Assembly: GCA_022599775.1 (NCBI GenBank)
Contig: JAHZLQ010000048.1
Coordinates: forward strand, 1-64,000
Direction of reading: 5' to 3'
Length of the DNA stretch: 64,000 bases
Origin: Gammaproteobacteria bacterium
Lineage (GTDB): Bacteria > Pseudomonadota > Gammaproteobacteria > Nevskiales > Nevskiaceae
Shown here: positions 1 to 7,900 of the stretch, piece by piece
How positions within the stretch are numbered: the stretch's first letter is position 1
Layout of the letters: the number at the start of each line of letters is the position of its first letter
Program-made: the position numbers and the translations under genes
The notes under the pieces: model-generated
What the model saw: only the letters and a program-made list of their open reading frames with translations
Databases searched by the model: none
What the model was told of the DNA's origin: nothing

Positions 1-1007
1 GCGGTGCGATAGCCTTCGGTTCCGCTGGCAACGATTGGCCAGGCATTGAGCCGCTGACCGAGCTCGCGCAATGCCGCATCGCGGAACTGCGCCAGGGGCC
101 GATCCTCGAAGAAGCGCTCGCACAGACGCTGCGCCAGACGGCCCGGAAGCCGCGCCTCCAGCCAGTGGCGCAGACGCAGGCGCGGCTGTTCGCGCCTGGC
201 CGTCAGCAGCGCCTCGGCCGCATCGAGGTCCGGCAACAGATTCAACTGCAGCCCGTCGCCCGGATTCCAGTACGAAGAAATCTGCAGGATCGAAGGTCCC
301 GACAGGCCGCGGTGCGTCCACAACAACCCACCGCGAAAGGCCGTGCCATTCGCACCGGCCACGGCGTCGATCGCGATTCCGGACAAGCCGTCCCAGTCCT
401 CCAGGGGAACACCGCTGAGCGTCAGCGGAACCAGGCCGGCTCGCGTGTCCACAACCGAAAGCCCGAACTGGCGCGCCAGCGCATAGCCGAAACCGGTGGC
501 GCCCATCTTTGGAATCGACAAACCACCGCTGGCGATCACCAGGGATTCCGTCTGGAACCGTCCGCGCGCGGTATCGATCACGAAACCATCGCCTTCGAGA
601 CTTTCAACGCTCCGCACCGCGCATTCGGTCAGGATGTTCACCCCCACCGTCTCGCACTCGCTCAGCAACATGCGAACGATGTCCTTGCTCGACTCGTCAC
701 AGAACAGTTGGCCGAGTTCCTTTTCGTGATAGGCGATGCGATGGCGTTCGACCAGAGCGATGAAATCGGCTGGCGCATAGCGCGCCAGTGCCGACTTGCA
801 GAAATGGGGATTGGACGAGAGGTAGTTGGCCGGACCGGCATCCAGATTGGTGAAGTTGCAGCGCCCGCCGCCGGACATCAGGATTTTTTTGCCGGCCCGT
901 TTGGCATGTTCGATCAGCACGACGCGGCGGCCACGCTGGCCGGCGGCCATCGCACTCATCAGTCCCGCGGCACCACCGCCGATGACCACCACATCACAGG
1001 AAAACAT
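1..1007 (-). CDS. HI0933/BaiN-family FAD-dependent oxidoreductase (partial, 3' end outside window)
   Basis: Read on the minus strand from an ATG at 1007, the frame stays open to the window edge, giving 335 residues without a stop. The N-terminus VVVIGGGAAGLMSA is a Rossmann dinucleotide-binding GxGxxG motif. It is followed by KKILMSGGGRCNFTN, the signature of the HI0933-like flavoprotein family (BaiN/YhiN), and by a second Gly-rich stretch (SLVIASGGLSIPKMGATG). Family members bind FAD; physiological substrates are mostly unknown, although BaiN was linked to bile-acid reduction and others are annotated as aminoacetone oxidases. Usual length is about 390-420 aa, so some 60-80 C-terminal residues are missing to the left. 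It starts 35 bp after the receiver-GGDEF-EAL gene on the same strand and could be co-transcribed with it. Family assignment is firm; function is not. Confidence 0.85.
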   Translation of the reverse strand, partial: MFSCDVVVIGGGAAGLMSAMAAGQRGRRVVLIEHAKRAGKKILMSGGGRCNFTNLDAGPANYLSSNPHFCKSALARYAPADFIALVERHRIAYHEKELGQLFCDESSKDIVRMLLSECETVGVNILTECAVRSVESLEGDGFVIDTARGRFQTESLVIASGGLSIPKMGATGFGYALARQFGLSVVDTRAGLVPLTLSGVPLEDWDGLSGIAIDAVAGANGTAFRGGLLWTHRGLSGPSILQISSYWNPGDGLQLNLLPDLDAAEALLTARREQPRLRLRHWLEARLPGRLAQRLCERFFEDRPLAQFRDAALRELGQRLNAWPIVASGTEGYRT

Positions 1008-1042
1008 GCCGGCCGATCAGGCGGCGATGCCGCACGGCATCG

Positions 1043-2743
1043 TCACAGCAGTCGGGAGGTGAATGCCAGGCGGTCCTCGTTGGTTCCGTAGAGAAACCCT
1101 TGCACCGTTCGACATCCCAGTTCGAGCAACCGATCCGCCTGCTCCGCGGTTTCCACGCCTTCGGCGATCACCGTCATGTCCAGATCCTTGCCGACCGACA
1201 ATATCGATTTCACCAGCGCGGCGGCCCGTGCGTCCGTGGTCATGTCTTTGACGAAACTCTGGTCGATCTTGAGGGTATCGATCGGCAGGCGCGAGAGCCG
1301 CGCCAGCGAGGAATATCCGGTCCCGAAGTCATCCAGGGCCAGGCTCAGGCCCATGTCGTGCAGCCGCTGCAATTTCTGGTAGACATCGTCATAGGCAAAG
1401 TAATCCTCGGTGATCTCCAGGCGCAGGTTCCGCGCCGAGACACCGCCCTGACTCAGCAACTCGTCGAGTTGCTCCGCGAAACCCGGGCTCAGCAGGGCCG
1501 CGGGAGCAACATTGACCGCGAGCCGAAAGTCATCGTCGATCAGATGGGCCCAGGACGCCAGACTGGCCACGGCCTCGCGCAGGCTCCATCGCGTCAGCGG
1601 GCGGATCAGCCCGCAGGCCTGGGCCAGCGGAATGAACTGGGACGGAGAAACATTGCCGTGTTTCGGGTGCGTCCAGCGCGCCAGGGCTTCGGCGCCGGTC
1701 AGGCGCCCGTCCTGCAGCGAAATCTGCGGCTCATGCCCTATCCACAGTTCATCATCGCCTACCGCCTGACGCAGGTCGGTCTCCAACAACGCGCGCAGCC
1801 GCGCCGTCGCCGGCCGACCGGTGCGGTGATACGAAAACGTGTCGCGCCCGGCCCGCTTGGCGGCAAGCATCGCATGGTCCGCCAGGCGCACGAATTCCTG
1901 CACGTCGCTGGGGCTCTGACGGGCGCTGACGATCCCGATCGAGACCGTGGTCACGATCTGTTCGGCGCCGACACTCAAGGGCTCACGCATGGCGGCCAGA
2001 ATCCGCTGGGCGAGTGATTCGACGGAGGACTCATCCATCCCTGTCACCGCCACCACCATGGCATCCCCGCCGACGCGGCCGATCGGCGCGGATTCGCCGA
2101 CCGCGTGTCCCAGGCGGCTGGATACGTGGACCAGGGCTCGATCGCCGACGCCATGCCCCCAGTTGTCGTTGACGGTGTTGAGACCATCGACGCCCACGCA
2201 GAGCAGGTACAGCCCCTGCGGCTGCTGGGCATCGGCATGCCGCAGCCGGATCAGTCGTTGCGTGAACGATTCGCGATTCAACAAGCCGGTGAGTGGATCG
2301 TGCTCCACCAAATGGCGTAGCCGACGCTGCTGCTCGAACTGGCGGCACGCATAGCGGATGCTGCGGTCGAGCAGCGGTGTTACCGCTTCAGCCTTGGACA
2401 GGAAATCGGCGACGCCGCGGTCCAGCGCCTGTTGGTCGATACGCTCATCAGGAACCCCGGTGATCAGGATAACGGGGCCGGACAATTCCTCGGCATCGAA
2501 GCCTTGCAGCAGTTCCAGACCGGTAAATCCGCCGAGGTAAAAATCCATGATGCATACATCGAAGGGCTGACGCAGCGCGGTGACGGCGGTCTCGCGCGTG
2601 CGCGCAACCGTGACCTGGTATCGAACCGGAGACACGCGTTGCAGGTAACGCTTCATCAGCAGGACGTCGGCCTGGCTGTCCTCCACCAGCAGAACCCTGA
2701 CCGTGGTCGCTTCCGCTTCGAGCTGTGGTGCAACTTGGATCAT
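1043..2743 (-). CDS. Response regulator with REC, degenerate GGDEF and intact EAL domains (likely c-di-GMP phosphodiesterase)
   Basis: 566 aa, ATG start. Residues about 15-135 form a receiver domain (VRVLLVEDSQAD acidic pocket; probable phosphoacceptor Asp67 in CIMDFYL). Residues about 148-310 form a GGDEF-type domain, but the active-site loop reads GGDAM (225-229) and the metal site VGVDGLN is altered, so cyclase activity is unlikely. Residues about 318-560 are an EAL domain with EALARW (352-357), NVAP, LEITED, DDFGTGYSSLA and IAEGVET, the residues needed for phosphodiesterase catalysis. Predicted role: phosphorylation-controlled hydrolysis of c-di-GMP in the cytoplasm, the GGDEF possibly acting as a GTP-sensing regulatory domain. 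It is last in a five-gene signalling cluster, 74 bp after the REC-GGDEF gene, so it and its neighbour probably oppose each other. The biochemistry is inferred from motifs. Confidence 0.92.
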   Translation of the reverse strand: MIQVAPQLEAEATTVRVLLVEDSQADVLLMKRYLQRVSPVRYQVTVARTRETAVTALRQPFDVCIMDFYLGGFTGLELLQGFDAEELSGPVILITGVPDERIDQQALDRGVADFLSKAEAVTPLLDRSIRYACRQFEQQRRLRHLVEHDPLTGLLNRESFTQRLIRLRHADAQQPQGLYLLCVGVDGLNTVNDNWGHGVGDRALVHVSSRLGHAVGESAPIGRVGGDAMVVAVTGMDESSVESLAQRILAAMREPLSVGAEQIVTTVSIGIVSARQSPSDVQEFVRLADHAMLAAKRAGRDTFSYHRTGRPATARLRALLETDLRQAVGDDELWIGHEPQISLQDGRLTGAEALARWTHPKHGNVSPSQFIPLAQACGLIRPLTRWSLREAVASLASWAHLIDDDFRLAVNVAPAALLSPGFAEQLDELLSQGGVSARNLRLEITEDYFAYDDVYQKLQRLHDMGLSLALDDFGTGYSSLARLSRLPIDTLKIDQSFVKDMTTDARAAALVKSILSVGKDLDMTVIAEGVETAEQADRLLELGCRTVQGFLYGTNEDRLAFTSRLL

Positions 2744-2817
2744 CGTGCCGCGGGCCTCTTCCGAGCGACGCTTGAGTCAATCAGCCATTTGTTGTGTGTT
2801 CTGCGACTGGTATCACT

Positions 2818-3747
2818 TTATGGCACAAGCACAGTCAATTGGGCGAGTTCCACCCGATTTCGCCCGCGCTGCTTGGCACGGTACAAGGCGTCGTCGGCGG
2901 ATTCGATCAGACTGGCAATGTCGGAACCCGTGCGCGGCAATACACTGGCGACCCCCATGCTCACGGTGACCGCCGACTCCGGGTCTTCACCCGAGGGCGC
3001 GGCGGCGACGGCGAGTCGAACCCGCTCCGCAAGAACAGCCGCACCCGCCAGATCGGTCTGTGGCAGCAGAATCATGAATTCGTCGCCGCCGTAACGGCCG
3101 AGCAGGTCCACTCCTCGCAGTGCATTCTGACAGCGCGCCACCACCATACGAATGATCTGGTCGCCACGAACGTGACCTTGTTCATCATTGACGGCCTTGA
3201 AGTGGTCGATATCGAGCATGATCAGCGACAGCGGCTGGGAAAAATGCCGGGCTCGCGACAATTCCACCTGCGCCAGGGCGATGAAGTGATCGCGGCTGAA
3301 AGCGCCCGTCAGCGCATCTTCGTTGGCGCGTTTGTGCAGCAGGGCTTCGGCATTGCGACGAATGTTTGCGTAGTGTGCGGTGCGCTGGATCACTGCGGGT
3401 GTCAGGCCGTGCTTGGACAGGAAGTCGGTGGCGCCCGCGAGCAATGTCGCCTCGCCGATGCGATCGTCGTCATGGCCCGTCACCACAATGATCGGTGCCG
3501 AGTAGCCGAGCTTGTGGTACTCGTGAATCAGATCGATGCAGTTGTGCGGACCGAGGTCGTAGTCGAAAAAGTACAAGTCATGCTTGCGCTCCAGCATGGC
3601 GGCACAGCACGAGTTGAAATCGGCGGCGCGGTCGACGGTCCAGTTCAGATGTGGCAGTTGCTGGCAATACTTCCTGAACAGCAAGGCGTCCTCATCACTG
3701 TCTTCTGCCAGAAGCACACGCGCATTGAACAGGTCTGGAAGCATCAT
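2818..3747 (-). CDS. Response regulator diguanylate cyclase (REC-GGDEF)
   Basis: 309 aa. The N-terminal receiver (residues about 8-130) carries VLLAEDSDED and a probable phosphoacceptor Asp62 in LYFFDYDLG. The C-terminal GGDEF domain (about 140-305) has an intact RYGGDEF active site (GGDEF at 220-224), a canonical LDIDHFKAVND metal/GTP site, and an RxxD inhibitory site (RGVD, 211-214) placed exactly five residues before GGDEF. It should therefore make c-di-GMP from GTP, be switched by phosphorylation-driven dimerisation, and be product-inhibited. It starts 16 bp after the preceding histidine kinase gene, so co-transcription and phosphotransfer from that kinase or from the eight-PAS kinase are likely. 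The general layout (REC then GGDEF) resembles PleD/WspR, but with one receiver. The partner kinase is an inference. Confidence 0.94.
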   Translation of the reverse strand: MMLPDLFNARVLLAEDSDEDALLFRKYCQQLPHLNWTVDRAADFNSCCAAMLERKHDLYFFDYDLGPHNCIDLIHEYHKLGYSAPIIVVTGHDDDRIGEATLLAGATDFLSKHGLTPAVIQRTAHYANIRRNAEALLHKRANEDALTGAFSRDHFIALAQVELSRARHFSQPLSLIMLDIDHFKAVNDEQGHVRGDQIIRMVVARCQNALRGVDLLGRYGGDEFMILLPQTDLAGAAVLAERVRLAVAAAPSGEDPESAVTVSMGVASVLPRTGSDIASLIESADDALYRAKQRGRNRVELAQLTVLVP

Positions 3748-3763
3748 GAGGCTATCGTTCCCA

Positions 3764-4507
3764 TCAGTTCCGGGGTGGTGCGACGCCGCCGCCCTGCACG
3801 AGCGGAAGCTCGATACAAATGCTCGTGCCCTGCTGGCTGGATGTTAATGCAGAAATCCGGCCGCCGTGACGATCGCAAATGCTGCGGCACAAGCTCAGCC
3901 CGATCCCAACACCGGAACGGTCACTTTGCGGATCCAGTCGCTGAAAGACTTCGAATATCTTCTCGGCATAAAGCATGTCGAAACCAATGCCGTTGTCCTG
4001 CACCAGCAGCCGCATCCAGCCCGGCTCGGCATCGTCCGCTGCATGGATACGAATCACCGGCGGCACTCCGGGCCGCGCGAACTTGAACGCGTTGTCCAGC
4101 AGTTGATGCAGAACGACACGCAGTTGCGCCGCGTCACCTTCCACAGTGGGAAGATGCCCGCATTCGAGCCTGGCGCCAGTGGCTTCGATCTGTGATTCCA
4201 GCGCCTCCAGTTCAAGAGCAATCAACTCGCCGAGATCACAGAGCGTGAACTGCTGGCCGCGAGACGCCACTCGACTGATTTGCAGCAGGCCGCCAAGCAT
4301 GTCCTGCATCCGGCTGCCGGCCGCAATGACCGCGTCCAGATAGAGGCGGCCATCGTCGCTGAGCCGCGAGAATTCCTCTTCCTTCAGGATCTCGCCAAAG
4401 GAGACGACCTGGCGAATCGGCTCGCTAAGATCGTGAGAAACGGTGTACAGGAACTGCTGAAGCGCCTGCTGCGCGGCGTGTGCCGGATTGTCGTCTTTGC
4501 GGCTCAT
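3764..4507 (-). CDS. Sensor-less histidine kinase (HisKA-HATPase_c only)
   Basis: 247 aa. A short N-terminus leads straight into a dimerisation/phosphoacceptor helix with the H-box FLYTVSHDLSEPIRQ (His25), followed by a HATPase_c domain with N-box QLLDNAFKFAR, G1 DNGIGFD and G2 GVGIGLSLCRSI. There is no membrane segment and no input domain, so it acts in the cytoplasm. The kinase core closely resembles that of the eight-PAS kinase upstream (both have a GD-x-LR/RL...NAxKF...GVPPVxRIHA pattern), suggesting duplication of the core. Its ATG overlaps the stop of the upstream single-domain receiver (ATGA, 4504-4507), so translation is coupled. Likely role: an intermediate or amplifier kinase, or a phosphatase, feeding the downstream receiver-GGDEF/EAL proteins. 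How it receives signal is unknown. Confidence 0.9.
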   Translation of the reverse strand: MSRKDDNPAHAAQQALQQFLYTVSHDLSEPIRQVVSFGEILKEEEFSRLSDDGRLYLDAVIAAGSRMQDMLGGLLQISRVASRGQQFTLCDLGELIALELEALESQIEATGARLECGHLPTVEGDAAQLRVVLHQLLDNAFKFARPGVPPVIRIHAADDAEPGWMRLLVQDNGIGFDMLYAEKIFEVFQRLDPQSDRSGVGIGLSLCRSICDRHGGRISALTSSQQGTSICIELPLVQGGGVAPPRN

Positions 4508-4926
4508 GAATCCGCATCGCCGTCGATGTAGCGCTCGGTAATCCGGCGCATCGAATCGACAAAGTCGCGAAAATGCGGAGCCTTGACGAAGTATTCATTG
4601 ACCCCGAGGTGTGCCGCCTCCTCGCGATCCTTCTCGGCATCGGAGGTGGTCACCACCACGATCGGAATATCACGTGTGGCTGCGCTGGAGCGCACCGCCA
4701 CCGGAACTTCGCGGCCGTGCACCTTGGGCAGGTTCCAGTCCAGCACGATCAACTGCGGGCGTGGCGCATCGCAGAACGGCGGCTGCCGTCGAATGAATGC
4801 CAGCGCCTGGGCGCCATCGCGCGCCACATGGGTCCGTATCCGGCCATCCACCATCTTGAGCGCCTTGAGCGTCAGATGCAGGGCGGCGGCATCGTCTTCG
4901 GCAATCAAGACATCACACATAGTCAT
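4504..4926 (-). CDS. Single-domain response regulator (CheY/Rcp1-like)
   Basis: 140 aa, one receiver domain with no output domain. MCDVLIAEDD gives the acidic pocket; the phosphoacceptor is probably Asp63 in LIVLDWNLPKVHG; VVVTTSDAEKD supplies the conserved Thr/Ser and YFVKAPHF the conserved Lys. The long insert before the Asp and the LDWNLPK sequence match the Rcp1/phytochrome-associated receiver subtype. Its 5' end overlaps the end of the eight-PAS histidine kinase by 14 bp and its stop overlaps the start of the sensor-less kinase, so the three are translationally coupled. Expected role: phosphate shuttle or sink between kinases, or control by protein-protein contact. The partner assignment comes from context only. 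Confidence 0.92.
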   Translation of the reverse strand: MTMCDVLIAEDDAAALHLTLKALKMVDGRIRTHVARDGAQALAFIRRQPPFCDAPRPQLIVLDWNLPKVHGREVPVAVRSSAATRDIPIVVVTTSDAEKDREEAAHLGVNEYFVKAPHFRDFVDSMRRITERYIDGDADS

Positions 4927-7900
4927 GCTCCGGCGGCAGCGTCGTGCTCACATCGGGCAGCGTGAATTTGAAAGTGGCTCCCTTGCCGGGTTCGGACTCG
5001 ACCCAGATGCGCCCGCCGTGCGATTCGACGATCTTCTTGCAGATCGACAGGCCGATGCCGGAACCCGGATATTCCTCGGCGGTGTGCAGGCGACGGAAGA
5101 TCTCGAAGACCTGCAGGCTTTGCTCCGGGTCGATACCGATGCCATTGTCGGCCACCGAGAATTCCCAGAACTCGCCGAGGCGGCGGGCGTGGATGCGCAC
5201 CACCGGAGGCACGCCGTCCCGCTGAAACTTGACGGCGTTGCTCAGCAGATTCTGGAACAGTTGCGACAGACGCAGCGCGTCACCCTTGACGTCCGGCAAC
5301 ACCCCGAGTTCGATGGTGGCACCGGTATCCTGCAACAACGAGCGTAGCTGCGTGCGGCAGCCTTCGAGACACTCATTGGTGTCCACCGTCGCGAAACTGC
5401 GCTTGATGCGATTGAGTCGGGAGACCTCGAGAATATCCTTGATCAAGCCCTGTAATCGCATTGCGCCTTCTTCGATGAATTCGAAATACTGGTCGGCCTC
5501 CTCGCCGATCTTGCCTACACACTCCTCGCGCAGCAGTTCCGAAAAACTGATGATGTTGCGCAGCGGCGCCTGCAAGTCGTGCGAGGCGACATAGGCGAAC
5601 TCTTCGAGTTCGCGGTTGCTGGCCTCCAGGTTGCGCGCGTAGTCGGTGAGCTTGACCTGGGCGGTCTTGCGTTCGGTGATGTCGCGCACCGCCGCTGTGG
5701 CGAAGTGCCCATCGGGAGTCTCCAGCGGCGACAGGCTGATTTCGATCGGAAATTCGCTGCCGTCGGCGCGGCGCCCCCACAGTTCGAGGCCGGCACCCAT
5801 CTCGCGAACCTTGGGGTCACCGAAATAGCCGCGACGGTGACCGACATGCACGTCGCGCAAGCGCTCCGGCACCAGGATTTCGACACGCTGACCGATCATG
5901 GCGCCGCGTTCGTAGCCGAACAGGCGCTCGGTCTGGCGGTTGACCAGGGTGATCACACCGCCCTGATTGATGATGACCATTGCGTCGGGCGCGGTTTCCA
6001 GCAGGTTGCTGATCTGCTCCTGGGCCTTCTTGCGATCGGTGATGTCGCGCACGGCAGCCGTGGCAAAGCGCCCGTCTTCCGGCTCCAGTGGCGACAGACT
6101 GATCTCGATCGGAAACTCGGTGCCGTTCTTGCGCCGGCCGGACAGCTCCAGGCCAGCGCCCATGCCGCGCACCTTGGGGTCGCGGAAATAGCCGTCGCGA
6201 TGACCGACATGGCGGCCGCGCAACTGTTCCGGCACCAGCATTTCCACTGACTGCCCGATCATCTCGTCACGGGTGTAGCCGAACAGATGCTCGGCCTGCT
6301 GATTGACCAGGCTGATCGCGCCGCTGCGCTCGATGATGATCATCGCATCCGGCGCCGTTTCCAGAAGGTTCTTGAACTGCTCCGCGGCCTTGCGCCGCTC
6401 GGTGATGTCACGCACCGCGGCAGTGGCGAAGTTGCCTTCCTCGGTATCCAGCGGCGACAGACTGATTTCGATCGGAAACTCGGTGCCGTCGGCGCGGCGT
6501 CCCCAAAGTTCGAGCCCCGCGCCCATTTCGCGGACCTTGGGGTCGACGAAATAACCGGTGCGGTGACCCAGATGCTTGTGGCGCAAACGTTCCGGCACGA
6601 GGATTTCGACAGGCTTGCCGATCAGGCCCGAAGATCTGTAGCCGAACAAACGTTCGGTCTGGCGGTTGACCAGGGTGATCAGACCGTTCTGATCGATGAT
6701 GACCATTGCGTCCGGCGCCGTTTCCAGCAGCGCTTCGAACTTGAGCTGCGCCTTCTTGATCATGCCGACATCGCGGGCAATCGTGGACGCACCGACCACC
6801 ACGCCATCGGCGTTGTGAATCGGCGAGATCGTCAGCGACACATCCAGTAGTTGGCCGCGCTTGTTGATGCGGTTGGTTTCCAGCTGCGCGACGACCGCGC
6901 CGTTGCAGATGCCGGCCATGATCGCGTCCAGCTCCGCCAGTTTGGCCTCCGGAACCAGGTCACGGATGGACTTGCCGACAATCTCGAGGCGTGTGTAGCC
7001 GTAAAGATCTTCGGCAGCCTTGTTCCAGCTGGTGATGGTGCCGTCCAGGGTCTTGCCGAGAATCGCGTCGTTGGACGACTCGACGATGGCCGCGAGCCGC
7101 AGCGAGGCGTCCTGGGTCAGCATGCGCTCGGTGATGTCGCGCACCGCCGCGGTGGCGAAACGTCCGTCCTCGGTCACCAGCGGGCTCAGGCTGATCTCGA
7201 TCGGAAATTCGCTGCCGTCGCGACGCTGACCGGTGAGGGTCAGGCCCGCGCCCATTTCACGCACCTTGGGATCGAGGAAATAACCCCTGCGATGGCCCAG
7301 ATGCTTTTCGCGCAGTCTTTGCGGGACCAGAATTTCGACGGGTTGCCCGACGAGCTGTTCGCGTGAGTACCCGAACAGGCGTTCGGTCTGGCGGTTGATC
7401 AGGGTGATGACGCCGGCCTGATCGATGATGACCATGGCGTCCGGCGCCGTTTCCAGCAGATTGCGAATCTGCTCCTGGGTCCTCTTGCGATCGGTGATGT
7501 CGCGCACCGCCGCCGTGGCCAGGCGGCCCTCTTCGGTGTCCAGCGGCGACAGGCTGATCTCGATCGGGAACTCGGTGCCATCGGCGCGCAGACCCCAGAG
7601 CTCCAGCCCGGCGCCCATCTCCCGAATCTTCGGATCATGGAAATAGCCGGTGCGATGACCGACGTGCTTGTCGCGCAGGCGCACCGGCACCAGGATTTCC
7701 ACCGGCTGGTTGACCAAGGCATCGCGATCGAATCCGAACAGGCGCTCGGTCTGCGCATTGACCAGTTTGATCATCCCGCGCTGGTCGATGATGATCATCG
7801 CGTCCGGCGCCGTTTCCAGCAGATTGCGCATCTGCTCCTGCGACTTCTTGCGGTCGGTGATATCCCGCACCGCCGCCGTCGCCAGCGTGCCTTCGTCCGT

